64,000 bases of DNA from Topomyia yanbarensis (Eukaryota; Arthropoda; Insecta; Diptera; Culicidae), in NCBI RefSeq assembly GCF_030247195.1, contig NC_080671.1, positions 207,910,045 through 207,974,044 of the forward strand. The letters run 5' to 3'. The position numbers were made by a program, and so were the translations under genes. Below the pieces are notes generated by a model that saw only the letters and a list, made by a program, of their open reading frames with translations, was not told the origin of the DNA and did not search any database. Within the stretch, counting starts at the first letter, position 1. Each line of letters starts with the position of its first letter. Below are positions 41,906-53,757 of the stretch, piece after piece.

Positions 41906-42237
41906 CTGAAATTTATTAAATGATTTTGGTTATTAATCGAATAAAATATATCTAACCTAAAGATTGCTTACCAAAGCTTATTAGTTAAAGTGGGAAATTC
42001 GGGGTTTGATAGATTGAAATTCATTGGTGAATTGTATGCTCTTGAAAAAAGTTACATTTTCAATATCACCGTCAACCGTCCGATTGGTTCAATAGATAGT
42101 GCTCCGTTATAATGTACACCATGACACAATTTTGTTTTTAAAACGCTCTCGGAGATCCACGGTCACTTACTCAATTTGAAATAGTTAAAATTAATGAACA
42201 TATTGCATAAATGTTGCATTAAAATATGTAAATTGAC
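41906..42237. other. Spacer; no gene
   Basis: AT-rich sequence without a recognised element or frame. Confidence 0.4.
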
Positions 42238-42650
42238 CAGGGCAGGAAAAGTTCGAAAAATGAATTGATTGCTGTTCGAAGCTTCACGAAGCACCTTCTC
42301 AAGCATACCACATGCAATCGATGAGTTTGACACAATCGCTGCGAACATTTAGGGGTAAAACTTATCTCTGCTCGGACGAAGCGAGCTTCGCATCTAGTTC
42401 GCTCTTTACAATGTTCGAAAAAGTTCACATTAACCTTAGAAGCACACATCGTCGAACACGAGGTAAGCTCGTGGCTCGTGGTTTTTGCGTTTTTGGAACA
42501 TTTCCACAGAGTTTCGAAGCGATATTCGGTGAACACATATAAAGCGAATACCTCGTTTATTTGAGAATCGCGAACATCGAAGTTTTATATCGCTTCAAGC
42601 ATCAGCATCATGAGGCCACCGCGAACATGTTCGCTACGTGACTATCTGTC
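42238..42650 (+). mobile_element. About 400-bp MITE starting CAGGGCAGGAAA, copy 1
   Basis: It starts CCAGGGCAGGAAAAGTTCGA and shares GAAGCTTCACGAAGC, GAACACGAGGTAAGCTCGTG, GTTTCGAAGCGATATTC and GCGAACATGTT with the inverted copy at 46462-46872. Short TTCGAAGC/GCTTCG words recur inside and make it locally self-complementary. No coding frame is seen. Confidence 0.6.
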
Positions 42651-43865
42651 TTAAAAGCATAAACTGTAAATCTTATTTTGAGTATAAATAAAATGGATTA
42701 TTTTAAGATTATAATTTAGGATTTAGGGATTAGGTGCGTCGCATACCTTACCAATTTATGAGCCACGAGTTTGAATGAGCGTATTGGTAGTGAAATTCAA
42801 ATTCTTTTTTTCGGGATACAATTATGTTTACTAGCTACTTTGATTGCAAACTCGTCTTTTCTTCTTCAATCGGAGTATATTTTCCCTGCCAAGGAGTTTA
42901 GGTGAAGATGTATAAAGTATGTTTAAGGGGGTAAGGGTTTCAGCGTGAAATTTATTTTTTTTGTGAAATGACTCTTTTGGATGAAATGATACAATATAAT
43001 GTACAAAAGTTTTGATCAATTCTCTTCGCCCAAATTTCTAAAAAAAAATCGCAAATAGTGTTTTTTAACGCTAAAACCATTACCCCTCTCTTAATAATCT
43101 ACCTATCTAAAACAAATTCTTCCTAAAAAGAACAATTTTCGGATGGAATCTCACAGCTGACGTCTGAGTTCAGTTAGACGGCGAACTTCAGTTATTTGCA
43201 TCCACTGAGGGGTAGTTAGGCGTAGTCCATTGGCCTTTGTTTTCAACTTGTTGCGATTTCTAACGTTCTTGCGCAACATTCCTAAATCGGCTAGTCATAT
43301 TCACTCAATAATATGCGATGATTTGTGTGTTAAACGTTATTTTTAATTTTACCAAATGAATTTATTAACCTAGTACCTACATACTTGAATCCATTATTAT
43401 TGTCATTAGTTGAATTATAATGTTGCATTCCAGGCACCTGTACCAAACCAAGAGGAAAGCTTCCAAATGATTTTTATAATATTGTTTTATAAGTTTATTG
43501 GTTGATTACCTAATCACAAGAGACAAAATATTTATTTTCAAACATTTTCGACAGAATCTGTTCACTTAATAAATGAAGTGTTAAACTTATTACATGTTCC
43601 ACTTTTATGAAATTTATTTCCTGACTCCTGTACATGTGTTTTGTTATAAATAATGAAAAGGATATTCCAAATTGTTTGTATTGTATTTGTTAACTAATTA
43701 CTGATGGAGAAACGCAAAAAACTTACAATGTTCTAGTGATTTTTTTTTTGTTGGAAATCCAAAAACAATTCTGAAAAGGACAAAATTTGGTTTATCTTCT
43801 CTATGATGTAATCTTTCCTTATTTGACTTTTACTAATAAAAAATAAATGAAAGAAATACTTAGGG
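42651..43865. other. Spacer; no gene
   Basis: About 1.2 kb of AT-rich sequence with no convincing frame, RNA gene or repeat structure recognised. Confidence 0.4.
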
Positions 43866-45060
43866 CCCCCTGTATTTTTTTTGACTCAGTTATAGCCGAA
43901 ATGCTTTATGTAAGGGAAATCTCGGAAAATGAGAAGCGAAATAAATAACTCCAAGTAGAATGAAAGTCGTTCTAAACTCGAACTTTTTCGAATACTGTCT
44001 TTCCATTATTATTCGCTTTTTGCCGCATTCCATATTTTGATATATTATATTGAAGACCCATATTTTAGATCAATACAATAGTAATTCTTCAAAAGGGCTA
44101 ATGAGACTTTTGTAAACAAACTTATTTCGCTCATTTTTCCGCTACAGAGTTGAATTTTATGAAAAATACACATGAATCAACATCTTTGCCCTTGGTAGAA
44201 TCGATTTCAAATGTTTTCTGTGTTGAAATGATAACAAATTAATGGCGACTTCGCTTGAACCTGAAACTGAGTCAGGTTCTAACCCCAACCGCTGTCAGTT
44301 CATACATTTTGACAGCAGTTGGGGTTAGGAACTGACTCAGTTTCGCCTCAAACAAAAACCACATAAGAGAAATCAGCAAAACAAAAGTTTGTTCACAAAT
44401 CTTATTAGCCCTATTCAAATGTTGATATGGAATAATAAAATCAATCAAGATCAATTTCGATTTTTTTTTTAATTTTGCGGTGGTGTAATCCCTTAAGTGG
44501 TTGATTTAACGGCTTCTTTCAAAATTTATCGAACCTACTCCCATTCGTTCATTCGTTAGAGTAGTTTATGTTAAAGAGAGTGTACTAAATTAATGGGAAC
44601 ACTTAAATTTAGGAAGTTATGACCCTCGCTCCACAATGCAGTTTACGACAGAATTGCTCAACTGAAAATTATTAAATGAAATGAATGAAAACAAACATTA
44701 GACTATAGCATTTTGTACGCATGCACTTCAGAGGTCCAAAAGTTACAATTTCTGTTCTAGTTCTCGGATCGCCAACACATTTTTTTCGATTTTTTGGCCC
44801 AGTTCTCAAGGGAAATCCAGTTTTTAACTTTTTGCATACATATTGCATTGAATAAAGAACTTAGATAATGTATTCATAAAGTATTAGTAATAATTCAATT
44901 GTCCGTTCATTTTAAAAGGCTATTTTCTATAACTTTACAACTGATTGAATTTCACTTTCAAAATTTCTCGAAATATCATGTTCTAAAAGTTCTCAACCGA
45001 TATAATATTCGAAAACAGTTATAAAAACCTGTTTTAATCCACCTAGCGGTGCAATTGTGC
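43866..45060. repeat. Paralogue of 55990-58960 (contains the hAT empty site)
   Basis: TCTCGGAAAATGAGAAGCGA, AATAAATAACTCCAAGTAGA, CGAACCTACTCCCATTCGTT and GCACGCATGCACTTCAGAGG-like phrases recur in order at 56037-56071 and 57812-58960. The region at 43945-43960 is uninterrupted where the other copy carries a 1740-bp hAT-like element. The type of the underlying repeat is unknown. Confidence 0.65.
44264..44343. repeat. Near-perfect hairpin, 34-base arms
   Basis: Arms 44264-44297 and 44310-44343 pair over 34 bases with about four mismatches around a 12-base loop (GTTCATACATTT). The left arm begins AAACTGAGTCAGG and continues CTAACCCCAACC. It could be a tiny palindromic MITE or give a hairpin RNA. 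Confidence 0.8.
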
Positions 45061-45832
45061 CTTTCTCATTTCTCTAAACTATGGCACGGAGGCTTTTTAT
45101 GTTCAACATAATTGTGGAAATGTCCATTACATTCTTAGTACACTTTGCACTTATACACAATGGCATGCCAGCCACGAACTTGAGTTGACGGTGAAACACT
45201 TGAAATAAAAAAATATAATACTCCATTAGCCTAATCAGCATTAGATCAATGTTATCTGCTTGCTAACTCATTTTGTCATGCGGGGGTGGGTATGTGAGGA
45301 GGGCGAAAGTCCCATGAACGAACGACTCCCGAGCTTAAATTGGTATGCTTTGTGATATAGTGGTGGTTTAAAGATGATGGGGTTGAAAGGGAGGGGTATG
45401 AGGGCTGGATGGGGTGGTGGTCTGAGGGGTGATTTAAGGAGATTTTTAAAGGAGGGAAGTGAACAGTAGAGGGGGGGGGGGGGGTGTAACCCCTCTCCGT
45501 AAACAATCAACTACGCCCCTGTTAAAATCCAGAAACCTTATGAGAGTCGAAAAAAAATTTGGCCAGGATTAGGTTGACGTTTTTCAGAGTGATTGCATAA
45601 CCTTTCTATATGAGAAAGGCAAAAATGTGCCATACATACACACACACATACACACACACATACACACACATGCACACACACACACATACATACATACACA
45701 CACACATACAGACTTTTTCCGATCTCGACGAACTGAGTCGAATGGGATATGACACTCGGCCCTCCGGGCCGGGATTGGGTTAACGTTTTTCAGAGTGATT
45801 GCATAACCTTTCTATATGAGAAAGGCAAAAAT
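45061..45832 (-). repeat. Family T dispersed repeat, copy F (microsatellite unoccupied)
   Basis: On the minus strand it has the standard start (TTTTTGCCTTTCTCATATAG) twice, at 45832 and again near 45627, with CGGCCCGGAGGGCCGAGTGT and TTCGTCGAGATCGG between, and a 75-bp CACA/CATA microsatellite (45634-45712). A G-rich tract (C-rich in element orientation, 45280-45490) corresponds to the pyrimidine tract of copy B. The end CACCTAGCGGTGCAATTGTG lies at 45038-45060. Confidence 0.75.
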
Positions 45833-46461
45833 GTCTCATCACACTGGTAGATGGATTCAATGCGTTTTTTTTAAATAAGTGCACGAAAAAACATGCGCCC
45901 TTCTAAAACATACTTCTGAATCAAAATGGTTTTACTGTTAGTCGAAAACAAGATTTACAAAACGACCAGAACTGCCAAATATGAATCGGGAATGGTCGAG
46001 TTTATTGACATTCCCTATTTATTTCTAGGATTAATCATACACATCATGACGTTATTTATTTAACTGATAATCGATTTTTTCCTTTGAATGGATATCGATA
46101 TCTTTATCCTCAAGAAACTGACATAACTGGTAGGTGACTATAGGAACATGACTAAGATAAGCGAGCCACTCAATACGTTGTGTACATTGCATTTAACTTC
46201 ATTTTCTAGCCCTAATTTATTTCATTTGAAAATTTATCCCCGCCCTGTAGCGAAATCTTGATTTTATCCCTACTGGTAATATATCAGTAGGGTATCTTAA
46301 ATAAACTTGTTACGTCACTTTTCAGTTAACCCCAGCATTCATAAGCTACACATTGTCACAATTATTTTTCACCTATTCCATTCTTAATACAAGGCCTCTG
46401 TCTAGAATATACTTTTTTTGCATAGCTAGTAGGTAGGTATTTGAATAAAGAAAACTAATAT
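45833..46461. other. Spacer; no gene
   Basis: AT-rich sequence. ATCTTGATTTTATCCCTACTG near 46255 has no evident partner. No frame or RNA gene. Confidence 0.4.
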
Positions 46462-46872
46462 CGTCCGGCGAACATGTTAACGATGGCCCTCGCGATGCTA
46501 AATTGATATAATCTTTCGATGTTCGTGATTCTGAAATACTTCGAGGTAATCTTATTTTCTGTGTTCGCGAATATCGTTTCGAAGCTCCATGTAAATGTTT
46601 CAAAAATATCGATCACACGAACCAAGAGCTTAGCTCGTGTTCGTCGAAAACTACGCAAAAGCTTTTACATATCTTTCCGAACATCAATGAAATGAACAAG
46701 AAGCTTCATTTGTCCTCGCCGAAGAGCATGCAAAAGTATCGCCCAAATGTCCGCAATTACGATGGTAAGCGATTGTGATGCGAAGCTTGTGTATACGAAC
46801 CAATAACGCAAAGCTTCGTGCTTTGAAAGTATTCGAACATAGGTTCGGTTCGAATATTTCCTGCCCTGAAAT
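46462..46872 (-). mobile_element. About 400-bp MITE starting CAGGGCAGGAAA, copy 2 (inverted)
   Basis: Inverted relative of 42238-42650. Minus-strand start CAGGGCAGGAAATATTCGAA (46871), then GAAGCTTTGCG, GAACACGAGCTAAGCTC and TTTCGAAACGATATTCGCGA. The copies are strongly diverged, so old. Confidence 0.6.
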
Positions 46873-47394
46873 TGACTGTACATCCTAGCACTCTGAATCG
46901 CCAGAAAAAGTATACTTTAAGTCCTATCTCATTCCTCCCCTACTACAACTATAACAATTGAGACTTCATTTGTAATCAGCGACCTAAAGTTACCCGGTAT
47001 TACCCAAGTAAAGTTATACATACAGGTTCAAAATCAGGGATAAAATCGCTTGCGAAATGTGCCCCTGGCGAATAACAATCTGATGGATGTTTTCTGCTAG
47101 ACCATCGCAATCTCATGAAAATGGGAGAGAACTGAACTCTCTTATCGGCAAAAAAATTCTCTGAATGATGTTGCTTCACAGCTCAATAGCGCCTGCGAAG
47201 CATTGCACAGCAGATGGCTTCAAAGGAATATATATTCATCATATATACACATTCGCGAAGGTAAAAAATAGCAGAATACAGACTACACACGATGGGTGGT
47301 TTTGAGAGCAGTGGTAAGCATGCATACACTCGTGAGTGTTTGAGAGAATGAACTATGCCTGCTTCTATTCAGTGCTTCGATTTCCAAGCCCTGG
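46873..47394. other. Spacer; no gene
   Basis: No recognisable frame or repeat. Confidence 0.4.
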
Positions 47395-47975
47395 TTGTGA
47401 CGTGCGATCACATAGCAAATTGCGATTCAAACCGATACTCCGATGAAAGCAAAAAAGGTAAAAATTTCGCTAAAATATCTCTCAAACAACTTAAATTTGC
47501 TGTTCTAGGTCACCGACGGCCAACCAAACTTTCGTTGACTATATTGACCACCATAGACGGTTCCGGAAGTGCCCGAGAAAAGCGGCCATCTTTCAAAATT
47601 GACGAACTCACATCAGTTTTCCGGAAATGGTTGAGCCGATTTTCACAAACTCAGTCCCAAATGATAGCTATAGTATCCCCACAGATGTCTATAAAATTAC
47701 GGATCGCTTATATGGGTCCGGAAATATAGACTAATCCGTCCGGTCACAGATTAAATTCCCATATAAGCCGGAATTCAAATTTTTTTTTCAAAGGGAATTT
47801 CTGAAATATCTGAAATCGAATTCGTATTTTTGATGCCAAACATCTTTAAAATGCATGAAACGTCGAGATTTTATGTTATCTTGAAACCGACTTTTTAACG
47901 GAGGGCCGAGTGACATATACCATTCGATTCAGCTCGTCGAGTTCGGCAAATGTCTGTGTGTATGTATGTGTGTTT
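47395..47975 (+). repeat. Family T copies G: tail of one copy and head of the next
   Basis: 47395-47880 has tail features (GTGCGATCACATAGCAAATT, CGGAAATGGTTGAGCCGATT, CATATAAGCCGGAATTCAA, ACGTCGAGATTTTATGTTAT). At 47881 a new head begins (CGACTTTTTAACGGAGGGCC, CGATTCAGCTCGTCGAGTTC) and reaches TGTGTGTATGTATGTGTG, where Waldo-2 starts. Confidence 0.7.
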
Positions 47976-48299
47976 TCTTTTTTTATAGTTAGGTTAAAAA
48001 AGTTTCAAAAGCCTAGCCTGTAGTGTATTAGCACTGTGTAGGACTCACGACTCACGTTCGTGCCTAACCACTAAAAACTTTCCTTACTTTTTACGCCCTT
48101 CTTCCCCACGGAACTACGTCATCGTATTAATTCGTGGGGTGGTTCGTTGCGCTTTCGTCGCACCTCTTTTTGCTGCTCTATCTCGGAGCCTCGCTTGGTT
48201 CTTGGAGTGGCACGACCTATGAGCTTTGATTTAACTCACGGTTCCCCTCCTGCTTCTTGTCTCCATCCATTACGTCGCTGTTCATTTCTTGTCCCTGTG

Positions 48300-48866
48300 G
48301 TGAGCCGTTTAGGTGCTGATTCCCTGAGCAATTCAGCTCATGTTTCCGTGAGTCATTCAGCTCCCGGCCTTATCACGATCCGCTTGGATAGTGCTCAACG
48401 GTGAACTCATCCTACTCCGACCTATAGCTCCCCGATGGAGGAATTTCCCCCGACACCAATACCCTTGAGCCATTTAGCTCTACTAAAATCTTCCAGCTTT
48501 ACCGCTTATCCTACTCTGATTGAGAGTTCCCCGACAACGGAATTTCTTTCGTTACCGGTGTTTGTTTCGTGAGCCAATTAGCTCCCCTTTTCGTCACTAT
48601 TCTGTCGGGTAGTCCACGGCGCCGAATCAGCCCTATCATGAATTCCCCGGTGGCAGACCGCTCCCGATACCGATGTACGTTTCTGTGAGCCATTAAGCTC
48701 CCCGCCTCGTTACCGGTGTTTGTTTCGTGAGCCAATTAGCTCCCCTTGTCGTCACTATTCTGTCGGGTAGTTCACGGCGCCGAATCAGCCCTATCGTGAA
48801 TTCCCCGGCGGCAGACAACTCCCGATACCGATGTACGTTTCTGTGAGCCATTAAGCTCCCCGCCTC
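48300..48866 (-). repeat. 3' UTR repeats of Waldo-2, including a 158-bp tandem duplication
   Basis: Units 48550-48707 and 48708-48865 are about 95% alike and exactly 158 bp apart (CGTTACCGGTGTTTG start). Within and before them, the short palindrome-like word GTGAGCCAATTAGCTCCC, or variants, occurs about eight times (near 48306, 48326, 48350, 48467, 48571, 48686, 48729 and 48844). Waldo-3 has related words at 13088-13200. Confidence 0.85.
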
Positions 48867-49221
48867 GTCTACTCGGTCTAGTCCCCGGCGATGGACCTAG
48901 CCTACTCAACGGCCAGCCAGCAGATGCTGAGGTCTATCCAGCGATTCCGGGTAGAGCGTAGTTTCCGGTTCACTGGCGCCCCAACGACCCACTTCTGGCT
49001 ATTCGACGCGGTCTACTCGGTCTAATCCTCGACGGTGGATCTAGCCTGCTCACGAGCTACCCGGTAGAGTGTCGAGGTCGGTCCGGCGATTCCGGTGGAG
49101 CCTGACGTCCGGTTCGCTGGCTACGGCGCTACATCGCGTACTACTCAACTGGTCCCCGGCGGTGGACTCAGTCTACACCGTCCCTTTTTGTGGTTCCACT
49201 GCGGCGTTCTAACCAATGTCG

Positions 49222-51846
49222 TTACTTTGTTGGTCCCTTCGCCACTTCCTTTGCAGCTCGGAGAGTATACTCGTAAGAATTCTGTTGACAGAGTCCCAGA
49301 TATGCTCGTCGCGGCACATCTCTTCGACGATCCACTGTTATATCAGGCGTATCCCTTCGGATTTCTTCGAATCTGGGGCATTCGAAGACCACGTGTTCCG
49401 GTGTCTCTTGCACGTTCACACACTCCGGGCAAAGGGGTGACGAAGCGTGTCCAAACCGATGTAGGTAGCATCCATGCCCGGACAAAAACTGCGTCAGATG
49501 AAAGTTCACCTCTCCATGCTTCCTATGTACCCAAGTAGACACATTTGGGATGAGTCGGTGGGTCCACCTCCCTTTCTCCGCGTAATCCCACTCTTGCTGC
49601 CACTTAGCCAACGAGTCCGCTCGAACCAGTCTCTTTGCATTACGTTCATTTCTCCGCTGGTAGCATTCTACGTTCTCAGCCAGAGTGATGCAGATGGGAA
49701 TCATCCCGGGTGTTACGCATACCGCCTCCGACGATATCGTTCTGTGCGCACTCGCGACACGGACAGCCATTAGGCGAAAAGTGCTTGTCAACTTCGTCCT
49801 GGTCCGCTTTGAGTTCAGCGCAGCAGCCCAGGCCGGTACGCCATATCTCAGGATTGAGGATGAGACACCCGCCAGGAGACGTCTCGTGCTGCCTCTTGCC
49901 CCTCCGTGATTCGGCATTATCCTTGCCAATGCGCTAGTTGTCCTCGCAGCCTTCTCACATACGTAGTCGACATGGCAGTTGTAATTCAACCGATCATCAA
50001 CCATCACACCCAGGTGCTTCAGCGCGCGCATCGATGGAATGGATTGTCCCCCGACGCTGATCTCGAGACGCTGGATTTGCTTACGGTTGCTAACCAGCAC
50101 TGCCTCAGTCTTGTGGTGAGCCAGCTGCAACTTGACGTTAACCATCCAGGTTTCCACGATGCCTATTGTCTCTGCCGTTAGCATCTCCACCTCCTCAAGG
50201 GTCTCGCCCGTTATCGTCAGGAGCGATTACCCCTTCTCTTTTGCTTCAATGCTTTCTCCGCGTTCGCGATGACGATGCGGATGGCGTCCACCGTCGATAT
50301 TCCTTTCCGGAACCCAGTTCTCAGAAGACAGTTCTCTGCGATAGTCCGTTCTCACGTTCAGCGTAGGTCGTCAGCCTGTTGAGGATGACTCTTTCCAGGA
50401 GTTTACCGAGGGTATCCAGCAGGCATAGAGGACGATACGATGCTGGATCTCCTGGTGGTTTCCCTGGTTTTGGCAGTAACACCAGCTTCTGGATCTTCCA
50501 TCTATCCGGAAAGTAGCCATCGTCCAGGCATTTCTGTAGGACTATCCTGAACATGTCCGGAAACGCCAGGATCGCAGTCTTCAGTGCCACGTTGGGGATA
50601 CCATCCGGTCCGGGAGCTTTCTTCGCTTTCAGCCCTTTTGCCACTATAAGGAGCTCGTCGTTGGAAACCAGATTGTCACTTGCATTTCCACAATCTGCAT
50701 CAGCGTACGGTGTAGGCAGCCATGCGGTTGGGTCGTGCTTCGGGAAAAGGCCCTCCACGATAATTTTCAGCTTGTCGCCGCACATTTCGACTGGCGTCAT
50801 TGGACCCTTGATCCTGGCCATAACGACACGGTAAGCATTGCCCCAGGGGTTAGCGTCTACTTCTCTGCACAGCTCCTTGTAGCAGGTGGACTTGCTTAGC
50901 ACTATCTCACGTTTAAAAGCGGCCCTAACCGCACGGAATGTTACCTTATACTCTTCTCTGACTGTCTCAGATCTTGCTCTCTGAACGCGTCTTCTGGCTT
51001 TTAGGCAAATAGCCCGGAGGATGCTTAGCCTTTCGTTCCACCAGTACGCCGGTAGTTCCTCGGCATTGTTATATCGCATGTCCTAGCTATTGTTTCCGAC
51101 AGCTCATCGGCACTCGGAATTGGAGTGACGCTGTCAGCACGAAGTGCTTCCACAAAAAGGTCCTTGTCGAATTCCTTTATTTTCCACTTCCGCTCGCCAG
51201 TCCTCACTCTCTGCGTCACCGTACGATTTCGCCGACCGATGGTGTAGTGGATGGCTTGGCGATCACTATGTGTGTACTGCTCACTAACTCGCCAATTCAT
51301 GTCATCCATCAGCGACGCGCTGCAGAATGTTACGTCGATGATGGATTCCCGACCGTCTTTACGGAATGTGCTAGCGGAACCTTCATTGCACAGCTTTACA
51401 TCCAGCTTTGCCAGTGCTTCCAATAGGCTGTAACCTCGTGCGTTGGTCAGCCTGCTACCCCACTCCACGGCCCAAGCGTTGAAATGTCCTCCTATAACAA
51501 CCGGCGTTCGCCCGACTAACGAGTCGGTTAATGCGTCCAGCATCCGGTTGTATTGCTCTGGTGTCCACCGTGGAGGAGCATAACAGCTACACACGAATAC
51601 GCCGTTTATCCTGGCGATCACGAAACCTTCGTGTGTGCTATCCACCCCTTCTTGAACAGGGAAACCGCCTATCACTTGGATTGCCGCCATCCCTGCACTA
51701 TCCACCACCCAGTTACCGTTATCGGGAGGGACACGATACGGCTCTGCAATAATTGCAACGTCGCACTTCCTTTCTGTTGTTGACTGCCACAACAGTTGCT
51801 GTGTAATGTCACAATGATTGAGATTGAGCTGGGTAACCTCCATCAT
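49222..51846 (-). pseudogene. Waldo-2 ORF2, with endonuclease changes and deleted reverse transcriptase core
   Basis: It starts ATGATG at 51846 (MMEVTQLNLNHCDITQQLL), overlapping the ORF1 stop. The endonuclease box reads VIGGHFNAWAVEWGSR, so the catalytic Asp of GDFN is His, and SDH has become SDR. The reverse transcriptase N-terminal part follows (KAPGPDGIPNVALKTAI and YRPLCLLDTLGKLLERVI), with a frameshift near 50330. After STVDAIRIVIANAEKALKQK the sequence jumps to TGETLEEVEMLTAE. About 115 residues carrying motifs A, B and C (including FADD) are missing relative to Waldo-1. The C-terminal third (49222-50190) is open and keeps CPECVNVQETPEHVVFEC. Confidence 0.85.
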
Positions 51847-52652
51847 TATTGGCCTGCCTTCGCCTTTTTGTACTCTGGGCATAAGAAGCCTCCCGTCATG
51901 TGGTCTTTTCCGACCTCATTTGTGCAGAGCAAGCACTTCGGTTACTTTATGCAGTCTCTAGCAATGTGTTCTTTCTCCCCACATTTTCTGCACAGATCAG
52001 ATCTGTCCGGGCCTCTACAGTTTCTTGCCTGATAGCCAAAACCCAGTCATCTGAAACACCTCTCCATTTGTTTAGTGGCTCTAGGGATCAATCACAACGA
52101 GCACACCGACCACCCGATTTTGATCTTACCGGTCGACATATGCTTGTTGGCTGCGGTTGGCGATAAGCGTATCACTGCTGTCTGTGTGCCACTGTACGCC
52201 TTCCTCAATCTTATTGATATCTGCTCCCTCTCCAGGTTTCCTTGCTCTATTAGCGCGCGTCTCACTTCGTCTTCCGTTGTGATCTCTTCCAGATTCCTGC
52301 ACTCGACCACTGCTTCCTGAACTAATGCTCTCACATTCGCTTCTCCTCCCACCGCTACTGCCACGAGTTCCCGGTAGGCCGAGCTCTTGATCAATGGATC
52401 TTTCTTCAGCTCGAACAGCATTTCGCCTTTCTGAGTACGCCTTGTTCTTATAACGTTCTCCCCCAGCTCCTTCAACTTGAGATCCTCTCTCACTCTTTTG
52501 AGGATCGCAGCGTACGTCACGCCTTCGTTTACTTTGACGACTAGAGCGCTCCCCTCTGCTTCTGCTGGTGTGGCCGAAGGTCTTCTTTCTTCTTTTCCTC
52601 CTTTTCTTTCTGTTTTTTCCTCCTCTCTTCTGCGGTTTCGGCGGTACGCCAT
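51846..52652 (-). pseudogene. Waldo-2 ORF1, 5'-truncated, with stops in the zinc knuckles
   Basis: The frame from 52652 reads ILKRVREDLKLKELGENVIR, RRTQKGEMLFELKKD, RLRKAYSGTQTAVIRLS and GKIKIGWSVC, all alignable to Waldo-1 ORF1 from about residue 270 on. After 52092 the knuckles CRGPDRSDLCRKCGEKEHIA and KCLLCTNEVGKDH are readable, but stops interrupt (after CFR and after RDCIK). It ends GQ plus TAA, overlapping the ORF2 ATG (TAATG). The first part of the protein is absent at the element's 5' end. Confidence 0.8.
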
Positions 52653-52715
52653 TCACTCTGCGATTGTCGGCTTTTTCGCTGCCCTTCATCGACCTTCCTG
52701 GGCTTCTTCGGTTGT

Positions 52716-53352
52716 ATGCATGTGTGTGTATGTATGTGTGTGCGTCTGTGTGTGTACGCGAACACAATCTCACTCACTTTTCTCAGAGATGGCTGAACCG
52801 ATTTTCACAAACTTTGTCCCAAATGAAAGGTGCAACGTTCCCATAGGCTGCTATTGAATTTCTAATGGGTCTGACATCCGGTTCCGGAATTACAGGGTTA
52901 TGAGTACGATCACGTAGAAAATGACGATTTTAATAAATTCTGCAATGAACTTACTAACAGCCATTCAAAGTCTTTTTGGTCACATTGGCCACTATCATCG
53001 GTTCCGGAAGCCCCGGCGGAAGTATCCAAATTCAGAATAACAGTCACATCGGTTTCTCGGAGATGGCTAGACCGATTCAACCAAACTTAGTTTCAAATGA
53101 AAGGTGTTGCGCCATTTACGGGGGGCTATTTAATTTCATCCCGATTCGACTTCCGGTTCCGGAGTTACAGGTTGTGGCGTGCGTATGAAGTTCCCATATA
53201 AGCCGGAACTCAATTTTTTTTTCAAAGGGGAGACCCCATGAAATTTCAAAATTCGAATTTGTATTTTTGATGCCAAACATCTTTAAAACGCATGAAACGT
53301 CGAGATTTTATGTTATCTCGAAAAAAATTTGTTTTTGCACCTTTTGCCTTTC
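52716..53352 (+). repeat. Family T copy G, second half, after Waldo-2
   Basis: The microsatellite (TGTGTGTATGTATGTGTGTG) is followed by CTCAGAGATGGCTGAACCGA, CAAATGAAAGGTGCAACGTT, then a second sub-unit from 53045 (CATCGGTTTCTCGGAGATGG) and the tail (GCCGGAACTCAATTTTTTTT, CGTCGAGATTTTATGTTATC). It continues the half copy ending at 47975. Confidence 0.8.
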
Positions 53353-53549
53353 TCAATATTTCAATTTAATATTGCCGTGGCTGGTTTTTCTTTTACAAAA
53401 TTTTAGAGCTCGACTAATGATTTCTTTTCTTGTATATAATTGCCATGTCGTGTATAATAAAAATGTAATATATACATTTGAAAGTTTTTAATGAATATGA
53501 ACAACTCAATAATTCTCCTATTGCACCGCTAGGTGGATTAAAACAGGTT

Positions 53550-53682
53550 TTTGTAATAAGTTTTATATTGAAGGAGAAATTGTTGGCCGTTGAAAATCAA
53601 TAGCTTTGTACATTTACAATGCGCAGGGGGATACTGATGCGTCAAAATGGAAATGTTTTCAACTTTTTAGTAATTTAAAATT
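53550..53682 (-). repeat. Single inverted unit of the 54.4-kb minisatellite
   Basis: Reverse-complemented, it reads CTATTGATTTTCAACGGCCA and CTTCAATATAAAACTTATTA, matching the units at 54413-54995 in opposite orientation. A CAGT MITE (53758-54100) lies between the inverted unit and the array. Confidence 0.75.
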
Positions 53683-53757
53683 TTAGAAAGTTGGAAGTAG
53701 CTTTATCGAAATTTTTTATTACAGTTACTGTATATCAAGATAATAACTGCAGACAAG

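Larger units (their letters stand above)
47976..52715 (-). mobile_element. Decayed Waldo-like element (Waldo-2) in the family T microsatellite
   Basis: The minus-strand order is ORF1 (5'-truncated), ORF2 and a long 3' UTR with GAGC-GCTC repeats, ending in an A-rich tail (T-rich 47976-47993) against TATGTATGTGTG. The 5' side (52716) meets TGTGTGTATGTATGTGTG of the same repeat. ORF1 lacks about the first 200 residues of Waldo-1 ORF1, so the copy is 5'-truncated. It is dead: a changed endonuclease, a deleted reverse transcriptase core and several stops. Confidence 0.8.

Noticed and set aside
45268..45510. Proline-rich minus frames
   Set aside because: They are translations of the pyrimidine-rich tract of a family T copy; the same tract in copy B (4520-4710) has no matching frame.
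48550..48866. Possible CRISPR-like array of short repeats
   Set aside because: The repeats are the 158-bp duplication and GAGC-GCTC words of a retrotransposon 3' UTR in a eukaryotic genome. Spacers are not unique.
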